A stretch of 64,000 nucleotides of DNA. Origin: Halomonas sp. SpR8. GTDB lineage: Bacteria; Pseudomonadota; Gammaproteobacteria; Pseudomonadales; Halomonadaceae. Location: positions 1 to 64,000 of the forward strand of contig NZ_JAUAMC010000004.1 in assembly GCF_031010195.1 (NCBI RefSeq), in the 5' to 3' direction. Below, piece by piece: positions 34,608 to 44,066 of the stretch. The first letter of the stretch is position 1; every line of letters starts with the position of its first letter. The notes below the pieces were generated by a model. That model was not told where the DNA came from and ran no database searches. It worked only from the letters and a program-made list of their open reading frames with translations. A program made the position numbers and the translations under genes.

Positions 34608-35594
34608 TTAAAAGAATTCAAAAGAAGTCCCAATGCTGTTCTCTATTGCATTGCTGTAGATTTTGAATGCAGTGGTGTTGTCTTGTATGGCCATGCCGGT
34701 AGAGTCGAAAATGGTAATTTCAGTATCGTTTTCTCTTCCCGGTTTTTTGTTCAGAAGTATTTCGCCAATTTCACCATGGATATCGTTTCTAGTGATGATG
34801 TTTTTATTCAAAGGATGCCAAGTTTCTCCTTTTGTAACGCACTGCTCGATGGAGTCATTGACGATTTTTGCGTTTCTGAATATCTCTGGATCCAGTTCTT
34901 GTTTACCTTGTTGGTCTGTACCGATGGCCACGATATGTGTGCCGGGCTTAATCCAGTCTGCATCCACGAGTGGGCCTTGACCACGGGTTGTCGTAATGAG
35001 TATGTCAGCCTGCTCAACGGCCTCTTTGTTTGAATTTGCTAGTACCACAGGAATACCGAACTCTCTTTCGATATCTTCCTTATAGCGGGAAAGCGTCGCC
35101 GGGGTTCTGCTCCAGGCGTGGATCTCCTCAATCCTCATCACTTCATTGATGGCTCGAATTTGCATCCGGGCTTGGTTGCCGGTGCCAATCGTCGTGATTT
35201 TTTTGGCGTTCTTTCTGGCCAGCACTTGTACCGAAACAGCCCCGGCGGCTCCCGTTCTAAGGCCGGTGAGCAAACTGCCATCCATAGCGCAAATCAAGGC
35301 GCAGCTCATCGCATCGAACAGCAGTATGTTACCCATGCCGCTAGGCAGACCGTGTGCGGGGTTATCAACAAATCCGCCTGAAGAGGTTTTCATCGAGATT
35401 ATTTCATTGGCTTTATAGTACCCCGCTTTAAAATCAATCTCTCCGCGAGGATCAGGGAGATCTATCCCTATATAGTCAGGTTGTACCACCTCGCCACGGC
35501 TGAATGCTTTGTATGCCTCCCTGACAGCATCGATGATTTCCTGCATACCTATTAACTTGCTGACTTCTTCCTTGTTAAGTAAAAGTGTCTTCAT
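34608..35594 (-). CDS. eutC: Ornithine cyclodeaminase/mu-crystallin family protein (EutC-like)
   Basis: The 328-residue product has the family's Lys in [11 protein letters not shown], the [16 protein letters not shown] segment, a Rossmann motif [15 protein letters not shown] and the catalytic region [11 protein letters not shown]. Relatives include ornithine cyclodeaminase, EutC of ectoine use and BhcD, an iminosuccinate reductase. The stop shares one base with the first possible ATG of the dehydratase gene, so the pair is co-expressed. If the partner makes iminosuccinate from hydroxyaspartate, this enzyme could reduce it to aspartate. It shares the low-GC composition of its partner. Confidence 0.78.
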   Translation of the reverse strand: MKTLLLNKEEVSKLIGMQEIIDAVREAYKAFSRGEVVQPDYIGIDLPDPRGEIDFKAGYYKANEIISMKTSSGGFVDNPAHGLPSGMGNILLFDAMSCALICAMDGSLLTGLRTGAAGAVSVQVLARKNAKKITTIGTGNQARMQIRAINEVMRIEEIHAWSRTPATLSRYKEDIEREFGIPVVLANSNKEAVEQADILITTTRGQGPLVDADWIKPGTHIVAIGTDQQGKQELDPEIFRNAKIVNDSIEQCVTKGETWHPLNKNIITRNDIHGEIGEILLNKKPGRENDTEITIFDSTGMAIQDNTTAFKIYSNAIENSIGTSFEFF

Positions 35595-35700
35595 TTAAGT
35601 GTCTCTTGTTTTTTAATCAGATATAAAATCCGATGTTAATAACGATTGCATGAGACCTCCCCATAAGTGATTTAGGGGTGTTTATATGTTCTTATAGAAA

Positions 35701-35728
35701 GAGGCGACCGCCATGGCGCGGGCGCCTC
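35701..35728 (-). terminator. Hairpin after the semialdehyde dehydrogenase gene
   Basis: GAGGCG (35701-35706) pairs with CGCCTC (35723-35728), with an inner CGCCATGGCG palindrome. On the minus strand it is followed by TTTCTATAAG, so it could end the long catabolic operon 28 bases after the dehydrogenase stop and separate it from the eutCB-like pair. Confidence 0.5.
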
Positions 35729-35755
35729 ACTTACTTTTCCAGGTACTTTCCCAGG

Positions 35756-37216
35756 CTAGTTAAGCCCGCCCATATGAAAGGCTTTCTCTTCCAGATACTC
35801 ATCCAGGCCTTGGCGGGCGCCTTCACGGCCCAGGCCAGACTGTTTCATGCCACCAAACGGCGCTACTTCCATTGAGATAGAGCCGGTGTTGAGGCCGACC
35901 ATGCCGAACTCCAGCGCTTCGCCCACCCGCCAGGCCCGGCGCACGCTTTCGGTAAAGAAGTAAGCGGCTAGTCCAAAGGGCGTTGCGTTGGCAATACGAA
36001 TAGCCTCTTCTTCGTGCTCAAATTGCATGATGGGGGCGACGGGGCCAAAGGTTTCCTCCTGGGTGACCAGCATGGCTTCGGTTACCTTGGTGAGCAGTAC
36101 CGGCGCCACAAAGCGATCCTTACCACTGGGTACCTCGCCGAGCACCTTTTCAGCCCCATGGGATAGGGCGTCATCGAGATGGCGGGCGACTTTGCTCACC
36201 GCCTGGTCATTGATCAGTGGGCCAATAGTGGTGCCTTCCTGCATGCCGTCGCCACAGCGCAACGCCTCGATTTCCGTCGCCAAACGGGCCACAAAACGGT
36301 CATGAATACCGGATTGAACCAGAATACGGTTAGCGCAAACGCAGGTCTGACCGGCGTTGCGGAACTTGCTCGCCATGGCACCAGCCACCGCCAGTTCCAG
36401 GTCGGCATCGTCAAACACGATCAGCGGGGCATTGCCGCCCAACTCCAGGCTGAGGCGCTTGATATCGTCGGCACTCTGGCGCATCAGCAGGCTGCCCACC
36501 CGGGTTGAGCCGGTGAAGGAGAGTTTGCGCACGGTGGGGTTGGAGGTTAGTTCACCGCCAATGCCTTCGGGCAATCCGGTGACGATATTCACCACGCCGG
36601 GGGGGAAACCAGCCCGCTCCGCGAGTACTGCCAAGGCCAGTGCTGACAGCGGCGTCAGCTCCGACGGTTTGATGACAATCGGGCATCCGGCCGCTAACGC
36701 GGGTGCGCACTTGCGGGTAATCATGGCAATGGGGAAGTTCCATGGCGTAATCGCACCGCACACGCCCACCGGCTGTTTAAGGATCACAATGCGACGATCC
36801 GCGCTGGGCGAGGGGATGGTCTCGCCGTAGGCGCGGCGTGCCTCTTCCGCAAACCACTTGATAAAACTCGCGCCGTACTGGGTCTCTCCCCGCGCTTCGC
36901 TTAGCGGCTTGCCCTGTTCCAGCGTCATCAATACCGCCAGATCCTCGCTGTTTTCCAGTATCAGTGCATACCAGCGCTCCAGCAGTGCTGCTCGATCTGC
37001 CGCTGTGCGGGTACGCCAGGCGGGCCACGCCGCTTCGGCGGCCTCGATTGCCCGGCGGGTTTCGCTGGCACCCATGCTGGGTACGCTAGCCAGCGCTTCG
37101 CCGGTGGCGGGGTTGGTGACGGTCAGCGTGGCCGCATCATCGGCGTCGCACCATTGTGCGTTGATAAAGGCCTGCTCGCGTAGCAGGTCACTGTCATTAA
37201 GGGGCAGCGTCGGCAT
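35756..37216 (-). CDS. NAD(P)-dependent succinate-semialdehyde-type dehydrogenase
   Basis: The 486-residue aldehyde dehydrogenase shows PWNFPIAMITRKCAPALAAGCPIVIKPSE (cofactor site), SFTGSTRVGSLL, the general base Glu in SLELGGNAPLIVF and the nucleophile Cys in NAGQTCVCANRI. It also has the C-terminal PFGGMKQSGLGREGARQGLDEYLE of GabD-type enzymes. It oxidises a small semialdehyde to the acid, most likely succinate semialdehyde. It follows the peptide-type ABC transporter genes with a 66-base gap and probably ends their operon. Together with the transaminase at 31-32 kb it could process GABA. Confidence 0.87.
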   Translation of the reverse strand: MPTLPLNDSDLLREQAFINAQWCDADDAATLTVTNPATGEALASVPSMGASETRRAIEAAEAAWPAWRTRTAADRAALLERWYALILENSEDLAVLMTLEQGKPLSEARGETQYGASFIKWFAEEARRAYGETIPSPSADRRIVILKQPVGVCGAITPWNFPIAMITRKCAPALAAGCPIVIKPSELTPLSALALAVLAERAGFPPGVVNIVTGLPEGIGGELTSNPTVRKLSFTGSTRVGSLLMRQSADDIKRLSLELGGNAPLIVFDDADLELAVAGAMASKFRNAGQTCVCANRILVQSGIHDRFVARLATEIEALRCGDGMQEGTTIGPLINDQAVSKVARHLDDALSHGAEKVLGEVPSGKDRFVAPVLLTKVTEAMLVTQEETFGPVAPIMQFEHEEEAIRIANATPFGLAAYFFTESVRRAWRVGEALEFGMVGLNTGSISMEVAPFGGMKQSGLGREGARQGLDEYLEEKAFHMGGLN

Positions 37217-37282
37217 GCTTTTCTCCTTGTCATTAATAGGGCTAGGTCATCAATCGGTCTGGGACATCAATAGAACTAGTGG

Positions 37283-38941
37283 TTAAACGGGCGCGGTTGT
37301 GGGCTGCGTATGGGTTGACCATTCACAAGCCTCCAGCCAGCCAGGCTGGAGTTCAGGCACCGAGCCGATCAGCTTGCGGGTGTAGTCGTGCTGTGGCTGG
37401 TTGAGCACTGTGCTGCAAGGGCCGAACTCCACACATTCCCCTTGGTAAAGCACCATGACGTCGTCACACAACGAACGTACTGTCGAGATATCGTGGCTGA
37501 TAAACAGGTAGGCGACGCCCAGTTCACGGCGCAGTTCGGCCAGCAGCTCGAGAATTGCCGCGCCCACCACGGTATCTAACGCCGAGGTCACTTCATCGCA
37601 GAGAATCAGGTCGGGTTCGGCGGCCAGCGCCCGGGCGAGGTTAACGCGCTGCTTCTGGCCGCCGGAGAGCTCGCGGGGCTTGCGGTCGAGCAGCGTGCGT
37701 GGCAGCTTGACCAAGTCCATTAACTCTTCAACCCGCCGCTGGCGGGCGTCGCGGCTCATCTGAAAATAGGTTTCCAGCGGGCGGTTGAGCAGCCGCCTAA
37801 CCGTGTGGGCCGGGTTGAGCGCATTGTCGGCGCTCTGGAAGACGATCTGAATACGCCGAAACTGGTCGGGTGTGCGTCCTCGCAGCGTCGGCGGTAGCTC
37901 ACGGCAATTGAACTGAACTTCACCCCGTGACGGTGCCACCAAACCAGCGACCGCTCGGGCAAGCGTCGATTTGCCTGACCCGGACTCCCCGATCACGCCT
38001 AACGCCTGGCCGCGATCAATGCGCAGTTGGATGTGATCCAGCACGACATTATTCGGGAGCCCATTGCGATCACAGCGCCCATAGCCCACTTGAAGATCAT
38101 CGATACGCAACAATTCGTCGCCGCTGGACTGAAGGCCGGTGGGCACGCGGGTCTCCGGACGTGCCGCCGCCAATAAGCTACGCGTGTAAGCATGGCCCGG
38201 ATTGTCCAAAATTTGCCCGATGGGCCCTTGCTCCTGCTCTTCCCCGGCCTGCAGCACCAGCACGTGATCGGCAATCTGGGCAACCACGGCAAGGTCGTGA
38301 GAGACATACAGCGCCGTGGTACCCCGCTCGCGCATAACGCGCTTGAAGGCCCGCAGTACATCGACCTGGGTGGTCACATCCAGTGCGGTGGTCGGTTCAT
38401 CCAGAATCACCAGCGCGGGATCGGTAATCAAGGCCATGGCGGCCATAAGACGCTGTAGCTGGCCCCCGGAGACCTGGTGAGGGTATCGGTCGCCGATATG
38501 TTCCGGGTCGGGCAGGGCCAGCTCGCCAAACAGTTGAATGGCTTTTTGCCGCGCTTGCTGTCGATCCATAACGCCATGGATAAGCGCGCCTTCGATGACT
38601 TGATCCATTAGCCGGCGCGAGGGGTTGAAGGCTGCAGCGGCGCTTTGGGCGATGTAGGTCACCCGGTGGCCGCGCAGCGCGCGGGTTTCCACCGCTGAAA
38701 GGGTGAGTATGTCGGTCTCGCCCAGTTGCACGCTGCCCCCGGCGATCCGGCAGCCGCGCCGGGCATAGCCCATCATGGCCAGCGCAATGGTGGTTTTGCC
38801 TGAACCGGATTCACCGATTAGTGCCATCACCTCGCCGGGCTTAAGCGCAAAATTGATCTGACTGACTATCGTGCGCTCATCCTCACCAGGCGGGGTCGCA
38901 CAGATATCAAGATCGCGTACGATCAGCGATTCACCTTGCAT
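37283..38941 (-). CDS. Dual ATP-binding protein of a peptide/opine-type ABC importer
   Basis: The 552-residue product is a fusion of two oligopeptide-type ATPases. The first has Walker A GESGSGKTTIALAMMG, signature VSGGQLQRLMAAMAL and Walker B ALVILDEPTTALD. The second, from about residue 275, has [31 protein letters not shown] and LILCDEVTSALD. Both carry the oligopeptide family's C-terminal extension (HAYTRSLL and HDYTRKLIGSVPEL). This is the fused DppD-DppF form seen in GsiA and YejF. It ends 4 bases from the permease gene and energises the importer encoded with it. Confidence 0.92.
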   Translation of the reverse strand: MQGESLIVRDLDICATPPGEDERTIVSQINFALKPGEVMALIGESGSGKTTIALAMMGYARRGCRIAGGSVQLGETDILTLSAVETRALRGHRVTYIAQSAAAAFNPSRRLMDQVIEGALIHGVMDRQQARQKAIQLFGELALPDPEHIGDRYPHQVSGGQLQRLMAAMALITDPALVILDEPTTALDVTTQVDVLRAFKRVMRERGTTALYVSHDLAVVAQIADHVLVLQAGEEQEQGPIGQILDNPGHAYTRSLLAAARPETRVPTGLQSSGDELLRIDDLQVGYGRCDRNGLPNNVVLDHIQLRIDRGQALGVIGESGSGKSTLARAVAGLVAPSRGEVQFNCRELPPTLRGRTPDQFRRIQIVFQSADNALNPAHTVRRLLNRPLETYFQMSRDARQRRVEELMDLVKLPRTLLDRKPRELSGGQKQRVNLARALAAEPDLILCDEVTSALDTVVGAAILELLAELRRELGVAYLFISHDISTVRSLCDDVMVLYQGECVEFGPCSTVLNQPQHDYTRKLIGSVPELQPGWLEACEWSTHTQPTTAPV

Positions 38942-38945
38942 GGCA

Positions 38946-39854
38946 TCACTCCTTCTGGTTGTCGCGGCTGTTTGAAAGACTGTCGATCAACAGGTTGGCA
39001 CCGACGGTTAATGAGCCAATTGCTAGGGCTGGCGCAATCACGGCCAACGCCCCCTGGCTAAGACCACCGATGTTTTCACGCACCAGGGAGCCCAGGTCGG
39101 CGACCGGCGGCTGCACGCCTAAGCCCAGAAAGCTCATGCCGCTGAGCAGCAGGACGATAAACACAAAGCGCATGCCCATATCGGTGAGCACGGGCTGGAT
39201 CATGTTGGGAAAAATTTCCACGGCGGCGATATACAGCCGTCCCTCCCCCCGGGTACGGGCGACTTGAACGTACTCCAGGGTGGCGAGATTTTTGGCCAAA
39301 CTATGGGCAATACGGAAAGAGCCCGGCGCGTAGCTGAGCACTGCCGCCAGAATCAGCAGTGGGATAGAGGTGCCAAAGGCGGAGACCATCACCAGGGCCA
39401 TCATTTTGCTGGGGATCGAGATCAGCGTGTCGAATATCCGCCGAACGCTCTCCTCGAGCCAGCGCGGCAGGAGCACCGTCAACATGCCAAATCCCGCTCC
39501 GACCAGGCTCGATAATAGCGCGGCGACCAAGGCCAGCCCTACGGTGTAGCGTGCCCCGGTGAGCATGCGGCTGAGCATATCGCGGCCCATATAGTCGGTG
39601 CCCAGCAGGTGGGCTGTGCTCGCGCCGCCATAAATCTGATCAGAGACAAAAGCCCCCATGGGATACGGTGATAACAGTGGCCCAAACATGGCCACTAATA
39701 GCCAGAAGCTAAACAAACCAAGACCGATCCAGCGGGTGAGTTGCAGCCGGGAACGGTTGCGTTGTTTTGGTGAGGTAACCGGCAGGCGACTGCCAGCCAT
39801 AGCATGTTGGTGTCTGTTGTCCTTGGCGGATGGTATTGCCTTGGTATTATTCAT
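38946..39854 (-). CDS. ABC importer permease, DppC type
   Basis: The start at 39854 forms an ATGA overlap with the stop of the upstream permease gene and gives 302 residues; a longer frame would overlap that gene by 40 bases. A basic N-terminus leads to the first helix (WIGLGLFSFWLLVAMFGPLLSPYPMG), then GTDYMGRDMLSRMLTGARYTVGLALVAALLSSLVGAGFG, the classic DppC/OppC beginning. The EAA-like loop (RTRGEGRLYIAAVEIFPNMIQPVLT) contacts the ATPase. It pairs with the DppB-type protein to form the channel. Confidence 0.92.
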   Translation of the reverse strand: MNNTKAIPSAKDNRHQHAMAGSRLPVTSPKQRNRSRLQLTRWIGLGLFSFWLLVAMFGPLLSPYPMGAFVSDQIYGGASTAHLLGTDYMGRDMLSRMLTGARYTVGLALVAALLSSLVGAGFGMLTVLLPRWLEESVRRIFDTLISIPSKMMALVMVSAFGTSIPLLILAAVLSYAPGSFRIAHSLAKNLATLEYVQVARTRGEGRLYIAAVEIFPNMIQPVLTDMGMRFVFIVLLLSGMSFLGLGVQPPVADLGSLVRENIGGLSQGALAVIAPALAIGSLTVGANLLIDSLSNSRDNQKE

Positions 39855-40807
39855 CGGTTTCGCAGCCTCGGGTTGGAGAGGATCGCGCATAGGTCAGCCA
39901 GCATGACCAGCAGCAGATAAGCGCCGCAGAAGATCATGGCGCAGGCCTGCACGAGGGCGAGATCGCGGTTGGAAACCGCATCGACCATTAAGCTGGCGAT
40001 GCCTGGATAGTTGAAGATGGTTTCGACGATGATCACCCCGCCCAGCAGGTAGGAGAGGCTAAGCGCTACCGCATTGGCAATCGGGCCGACGGCGTTAGGC
40101 AGCGCATGGCGCAGTACACGCCGCATCGGGGGAACGCCTTTGAGCCGGGCCATCTCCACATAAGCGCTGTCGAGCTGATCGATTAAGGCTGCCCGCGTCA
40201 TGCGCGCCATCTGGGCAATCAACACGCTGCACAGGGTGAGCACCGGCATGGCGTAAACTTTCATAAAGGCGCCCAAACTGTCGACGGTGGATACGTAGGA
40301 GAGCGCCGGTAGCCAGCCGAGTTGCACGGCGAAAATCAGCACCGCCAGGGTGGCGACCAGAAACTCGGGTACCGCCACCATCGACAGGGTGATCAGGTTC
40401 AGGGTGCGGTCAAGCACGCCACCCCGGCGCATGGCGGCGGCGATACCCATAATCAGCGCCACGGGGACTGATATAACCGTGGTAATCGCGGCTAACAGTA
40501 GCGAATTGGGCAGCCGGTCATTGACCAGTTGTATGACATCGACGCCATTACTGGCGGAGCGGCCAAGGTCGCCGGTGGCAAAGCCACTTAACCATTGCCA
40601 GTAGCGCAGCAAGGGCGGCTGATTAAGACCTAGCTGGGCTCGCAGTGCCTCCACTTGTTCCGGCGTGGCAAACTGCCCCAGCACCTGCTGGGCGGTGTCC
40701 CCTGGCAGCAGCGAGGTAATCGCAAAGATCACCAGGGAGACCAGCAGCAGGGTAATAAGACTGGAGGCTAAGCGACCTAGTACCAGTCCAAAGAGTGAGT
40801 CGCGCAT
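39851..40807 (-). CDS. ABC importer permease, DppB type
   Basis: The ATG at 40807 lies 7 bases after GGAG and is preferred to an in-frame TTG 18 bases upstream; the product has 318 residues. LGRLASSLITLLLVSLVIFAITSLLPGDTAQQVLG is the typical DppB/OppB opening. The EAA loop is YVEMARLKGVPPMRRVLRHALPNAVGPI, and the C-terminus has GGVIIVETIFNYPGIASLMVDAVSNRDLALVQA. It forms the membrane pore with the overlapping DppC-type gene product. Confidence 0.92.
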   Translation of the reverse strand: MRDSLFGLVLGRLASSLITLLLVSLVIFAITSLLPGDTAQQVLGQFATPEQVEALRAQLGLNQPPLLRYWQWLSGFATGDLGRSASNGVDVIQLVNDRLPNSLLLAAITTVISVPVALIMGIAAAMRRGGVLDRTLNLITLSMVAVPEFLVATLAVLIFAVQLGWLPALSYVSTVDSLGAFMKVYAMPVLTLCSVLIAQMARMTRAALIDQLDSAYVEMARLKGVPPMRRVLRHALPNAVGPIANAVALSLSYLLGGVIIVETIFNYPGIASLMVDAVSNRDLALVQACAMIFCGAYLLLVMLADLCAILSNPRLRNR

Positions 40808-40909
40808 CTTTCTTCTCCGGCTCAAGGGCCATGTTCATCATCATCAAGCGTCGTTAGCCGCGCCGGAGATAATACCCATGGCCTGTGATCACAGTAGGGA
40901 GAGCAGGAA

Positions 40910-42550
40910 TTAGCCTTTCCACCAGATATGCTCGGCGAACATATAGCCCATGAAACTGCCCAGGGGGATGGTACGATCCATGCCGCCAATGCGGGCATCG
41001 AAGCTTTCAATGCTGCTTAGGAAGACGGGGATGCCGATGCCGCCCTCTTCATGGATCATGGTCTGCATGTCGGCGTACATCTGCTTACGGGTGGCCAAAT
41101 CCGGCTCTCCCCGCGAGGCAATCAGCAATTGATCAAACTGCTCGTTGTGCCAACCGGCTTCGTTCCAGGCAGCGCTGGAGAGGAAAAACTGCGAGAGCAA
41201 AATATTCGCCGTGGGGCGGGGATTGATATTGCCGAACCCCAGCGGGTGTTTCATCCAGTGGTTCGACCAGTAGCCGTCAGAGGGAACACGGTTGATATTA
41301 AGGTTGAGCCCTGCTTGAGCCGCGGACTGCTGGAGAAGCACGGCCATATCTTCCGACGAGGAAGCTGCAGGCGACGCCACCAGAGGCACGGTTGCGCCAG
41401 CCAGCCCTGCCTTGGCAAGCAAGGAGGCCGCCCGCTCGGGGTCGTACTCACGCTGGGGTAGCCCATCGAAGTAGTAGGGGGAGCTGGAGATAATCGGATG
41501 GTCGTTGGCAATCTCCCCATAGCCGCGCAGGGCGACGCGCTTGATCTGCTCGCGGTCGAAGAGGTACTTCATCGCCTCGCGGAATTCGGGGCGGCTGGTG
41601 GGCTGCTGGTCAAAGCGCATGACCAGGTCGGTGTAGTTACCGGCGTTCGTCGCTTTTACCTGGTAGCCGTCGCTACCTTTCAATCGCTCTGCGGAGTTGC
41701 CACTGACTTCATTGATCATCTGCACATCGCCAGACAGCAGCGCATTGACCCGTGATGATTCGTCGCTAATCCCCACCACCTCAATGGCATCCAGATAGGG
41801 ATGGCCATCGCGCCAGTAGTTCTCATTCCTAACGCCGACCGAACGCGCGCCGGGGGTAAACTCTTGGCACTTAAAGGCGCCAGTACCCAGCCCTTTCGAG
41901 AAGTCGGTCGTGCCGTCTGCCACAATCACAAGGTGCGAAACGGCCAGGATGGAGGGTAACTCGATATTGGGCGAGGAGAGGTTGAATTCGATGCGATGAT
42001 CGTCCAGAGCCCGGATGCTGTCGATCTGTTCGACCATGGAGGCGACCTTTGAACCCGTCGCGGGATCCTGATGACGCATGATCGAAAAGATCACATCCTG
42101 AGGTGTCAGCGGTTTGCCATCGTGGAAGGTAACGCCGCGCCGCAGGGTAAAGATCCAGTGGCTGCCGTTATCGGTATTCTCAAACGACTCCGCCAGGCAG
42201 GGCTGGGGTGTCAGATCTTCATCGTACTGGGTCAGGCCGTTATAAAACATGTAGGCGCGAACATAGTCGATGGCCGTCGCCCCTAAAGCGGGATCCAGGG
42301 TGTCTTTTGTGGATGCCGAATGGGCCGCTATGCGGATACGGCCGCCGTATTGGGGTGTTGCGCTTTCACTATCCGCCGCCCAGGCCGAAGAGAAACCGGG
42401 AAAGGCGCCAGACGCGGCGGCAAAGACGCCCGCCGCGCCAAGGACTTTCATAGCTTCGCGTCGAGACAGCCCGAGCCGCATGGCGTTGTAAACCTGCATG
42501 CTTTGTTCGGGAGAAACAAACAGATCATTAGGATTCTTTTCACGTGTCAT
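40910..42550 (-). CDS. Tat-exported periplasmic solute-binding protein (SBP family 5)
   Basis: The 546-residue product begins with a long polar region and a twin-arginine motif (LSRREAMKVLGAAGVFAAASGAF), so it is probably exported folded by Tat and perhaps stays membrane-tethered. The rest is the family 5 binding-protein fold: AESFENTDNGSHWIFTLRRGVTFHDGKPLTPQDVIFSI is diagnostic of DppA/OppA proteins. Family members bind di- and oligopeptides, nickel, opines, glutathione and other amides. The surrounding FAD oxidases and dehydrogenases suggest an amine- or amide-containing nutrient here. Confidence 0.9.
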   Translation of the reverse strand: MTREKNPNDLFVSPEQSMQVYNAMRLGLSRREAMKVLGAAGVFAAASGAFPGFSSAWAADSESATPQYGGRIRIAAHSASTKDTLDPALGATAIDYVRAYMFYNGLTQYDEDLTPQPCLAESFENTDNGSHWIFTLRRGVTFHDGKPLTPQDVIFSIMRHQDPATGSKVASMVEQIDSIRALDDHRIEFNLSSPNIELPSILAVSHLVIVADGTTDFSKGLGTGAFKCQEFTPGARSVGVRNENYWRDGHPYLDAIEVVGISDESSRVNALLSGDVQMINEVSGNSAERLKGSDGYQVKATNAGNYTDLVMRFDQQPTSRPEFREAMKYLFDREQIKRVALRGYGEIANDHPIISSSPYYFDGLPQREYDPERAASLLAKAGLAGATVPLVASPAASSSEDMAVLLQQSAAQAGLNLNINRVPSDGYWSNHWMKHPLGFGNINPRPTANILLSQFFLSSAAWNEAGWHNEQFDQLLIASRGEPDLATRKQMYADMQTMIHEEGGIGIPVFLSSIESFDARIGGMDRTIPLGSFMGYMFAEHIWWKG

Positions 42551-42615
42551 AAGCCTTCTCCTTACTGCGATTAAGTATTGTTGTGAGTCTGGCAGCGCGT
42601 GCTTAACTGGTTTTT

Positions 42616-42690
42616 GTAATAGCTTTATTTTTAATAGCTCTGTTCTTAATAGCTCTGTTCTTAATAGCTTTTTTCTTAATAGCTCTGTTT
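42616..42690. repeat. Five tandem 15-bp repeats between two catabolic genes
   Basis: Consecutive 15-base units begin at 42616, 42631, 42646, 42661 and 42676 with the form TTAATAGCTCTGTTC or slight variants; degenerate copies flank both ends. The array fills the 207-base spacer between the solute-binding-protein gene and the PuuB-like gene. All six frames read it as a five-residue repeat without a plausible gene context, so it is treated as non-coding. Confidence 0.9.
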
Positions 42691-42757
42691 TTGTAATCGC
42701 TGTTATGATCGCTCTCTTGGTGAGTTTGGTAAGTCGTGTGAGTGCTGTGGTGATGGC

Positions 42758-44032
42758 TTAATGCAATCGATCCTGTAGTCGGTACCAACTGCCCACCAGG
42801 GGTAAAAACCACGGTTTGCCAAAATGGCCGGGGATAGCTGGCCACTTGGTATCCTGCCAAGGATGGGTCTGGCGGTTGCCAAGCATCACCTCGGCTAACA
42901 CATGCCCCATATGCACCGACATCTGTACGCCATGGCCGCTATAGCCCATGGCGTAGTACATGCCGTTGTGCTGGCCTGCATGGGGAAACCGATCCTGGCT
43001 CATATCGACCAGCCCGCCCCAGCAGTAGTCGAGCCGCACCCCTTTTAGTTGGGGAAAGGCCTCTTCCAGGCCGCGGCGCAGTATCTCGCCGCTTTTGGCA
43101 TCCGATTGGCTGCCGGACATGGCAAAGCGGGCTCGCCCGCCAAACAGCAGTCGGTTATCGGCGGTAAGCCGGAAGTAGTGACCGACAATGCGGCTGGTGA
43201 CATAGGAGCGTCGCTGGGGCAGCAGCTGGGCACACTGGGCGGCTGAAAGCGGCTCGGTGACGACGATAAAGCTGCCCACCGGCACCAGGCGGCGGCGAAA
43301 CCAGCTTAGTGGGCCTGTCTGCGAAGCGCCGGTGGCCAGCAGCACGTTTTCGGCGCGAATGTCACCGCTGGGTGTGCCTAGCCAGTACGCGGACTTCTCG
43401 CGGGTGACGCGGGTCATCGGCGTACGTTCAAAAATATGCGCACCATGCCTTGCCGCTGCTTCGGCCAAGCCGACGCCGAAGCGCCCCATATGCATCTGGC
43501 CGCCGTTACGCTGAAGCAATCCGCCATGGTAGAGCTTTGAATCGACCTCCTCTTTAACGGCGGCGGCGGAGAGCATCTCCACGTCGCTATCCACGTCGCG
43601 GCGAATGGCGTCGCAGGTGCGCGCGAGCTTGTCGTAGTGTTCCGGTTTAGCCGCCAGTTTCAGCTTGCCGTGGCGCAGGTAGTCGCAGTCGATCGCCTCT
43701 TCGGCCATCACCTGCTCGACGCTGGAGACGGCATCGGCGTAAGAGGTGTAGTGAGCAATCGCGCGCTCGCGGCCAAGCTGCTCGACCAAGCTGGCGTAGT
43801 CTTGGGCCACGCCGGTGTTGCACTGGCCGCCGTTGCGCCCCGAGGCTTCGCCAATGATTTGGCCTGCTTCCAACAGTGCTACGCGGGCCCCGCCCCGGGC
43901 CAGCGTGCGGGCAGCCGATAGCCCGGTAAAGCCACCGCCCACCACCGCAACATCGTAGTGCTCTTGGGTGAGGGCCTGCTGGCCCCCGGTAAAGGCGGGC
44001 GCTGTGGACAGCCAATAGGAGTTGAGTTGCAT
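42758..44032 (-). CDS. FAD-dependent amine oxidoreductase, PuuB/OrdL-like
   Basis: The ATG at 44032 is preferred because AGGAG lies 6 bases before it; the longer GTG start at 44047 would overlap that ribosome site. The 424-residue product has the FAD Rossmann motif VAVVGGGFTGLSAARTLARGGARVALLEA and the GEASGRNGGQCNTG segment typical of gamma-glutamylputrescine oxidase relatives. A C-terminal GMYYAMGYSGHGVQMSVHMG completes the DAO fold. It should oxidise a primary or secondary amine to an aldehyde or imine. Aldehyde dehydrogenases in the same gene run could take the product further. Confidence 0.85.
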   Translation of the reverse strand: MQLNSYWLSTAPAFTGGQQALTQEHYDVAVVGGGFTGLSAARTLARGGARVALLEAGQIIGEASGRNGGQCNTGVAQDYASLVEQLGRERAIAHYTSYADAVSSVEQVMAEEAIDCDYLRHGKLKLAAKPEHYDKLARTCDAIRRDVDSDVEMLSAAAVKEEVDSKLYHGGLLQRNGGQMHMGRFGVGLAEAAARHGAHIFERTPMTRVTREKSAYWLGTPSGDIRAENVLLATGASQTGPLSWFRRRLVPVGSFIVVTEPLSAAQCAQLLPQRRSYVTSRIVGHYFRLTADNRLLFGGRARFAMSGSQSDAKSGEILRRGLEEAFPQLKGVRLDYCWGGLVDMSQDRFPHAGQHNGMYYAMGYSGHGVQMSVHMGHVLAEVMLGNRQTHPWQDTKWPAIPGHFGKPWFLPLVGSWYRLQDRLH

Positions 44033-44066
44033 GGGCGGCTCCTGCACGGTTGGCGAAACAGTCAGC

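Noticed and set aside
33589-35594. AT-rich patch as a prophage or integrative element
   Set aside because: No integrase, transposase, tRNA or att-like direct repeats are visible around it.
29719-37216. Reading the Lrp regulator, transaminase, EutBC and dehydrogenase as a full ectoine degradation cluster
   Set aside because: Ectoine hydrolase and N-acetyl-diaminobutyrate deacetylase are missing, and the transaminase and dehydrogenase match GabT/GabD types at least as well.
42616-42690. Repeat array as a CRISPR
   Set aside because: The units are contiguous with no spacers, only 15 bases long, and no cas genes are nearby.
42603-42860. Possible small repetitive protein with AIKNR-type repeats
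   Set aside because: It arises from reading the 15-bp tandem repeats and overlaps the end of the PuuB-like gene. No start signal supports it.
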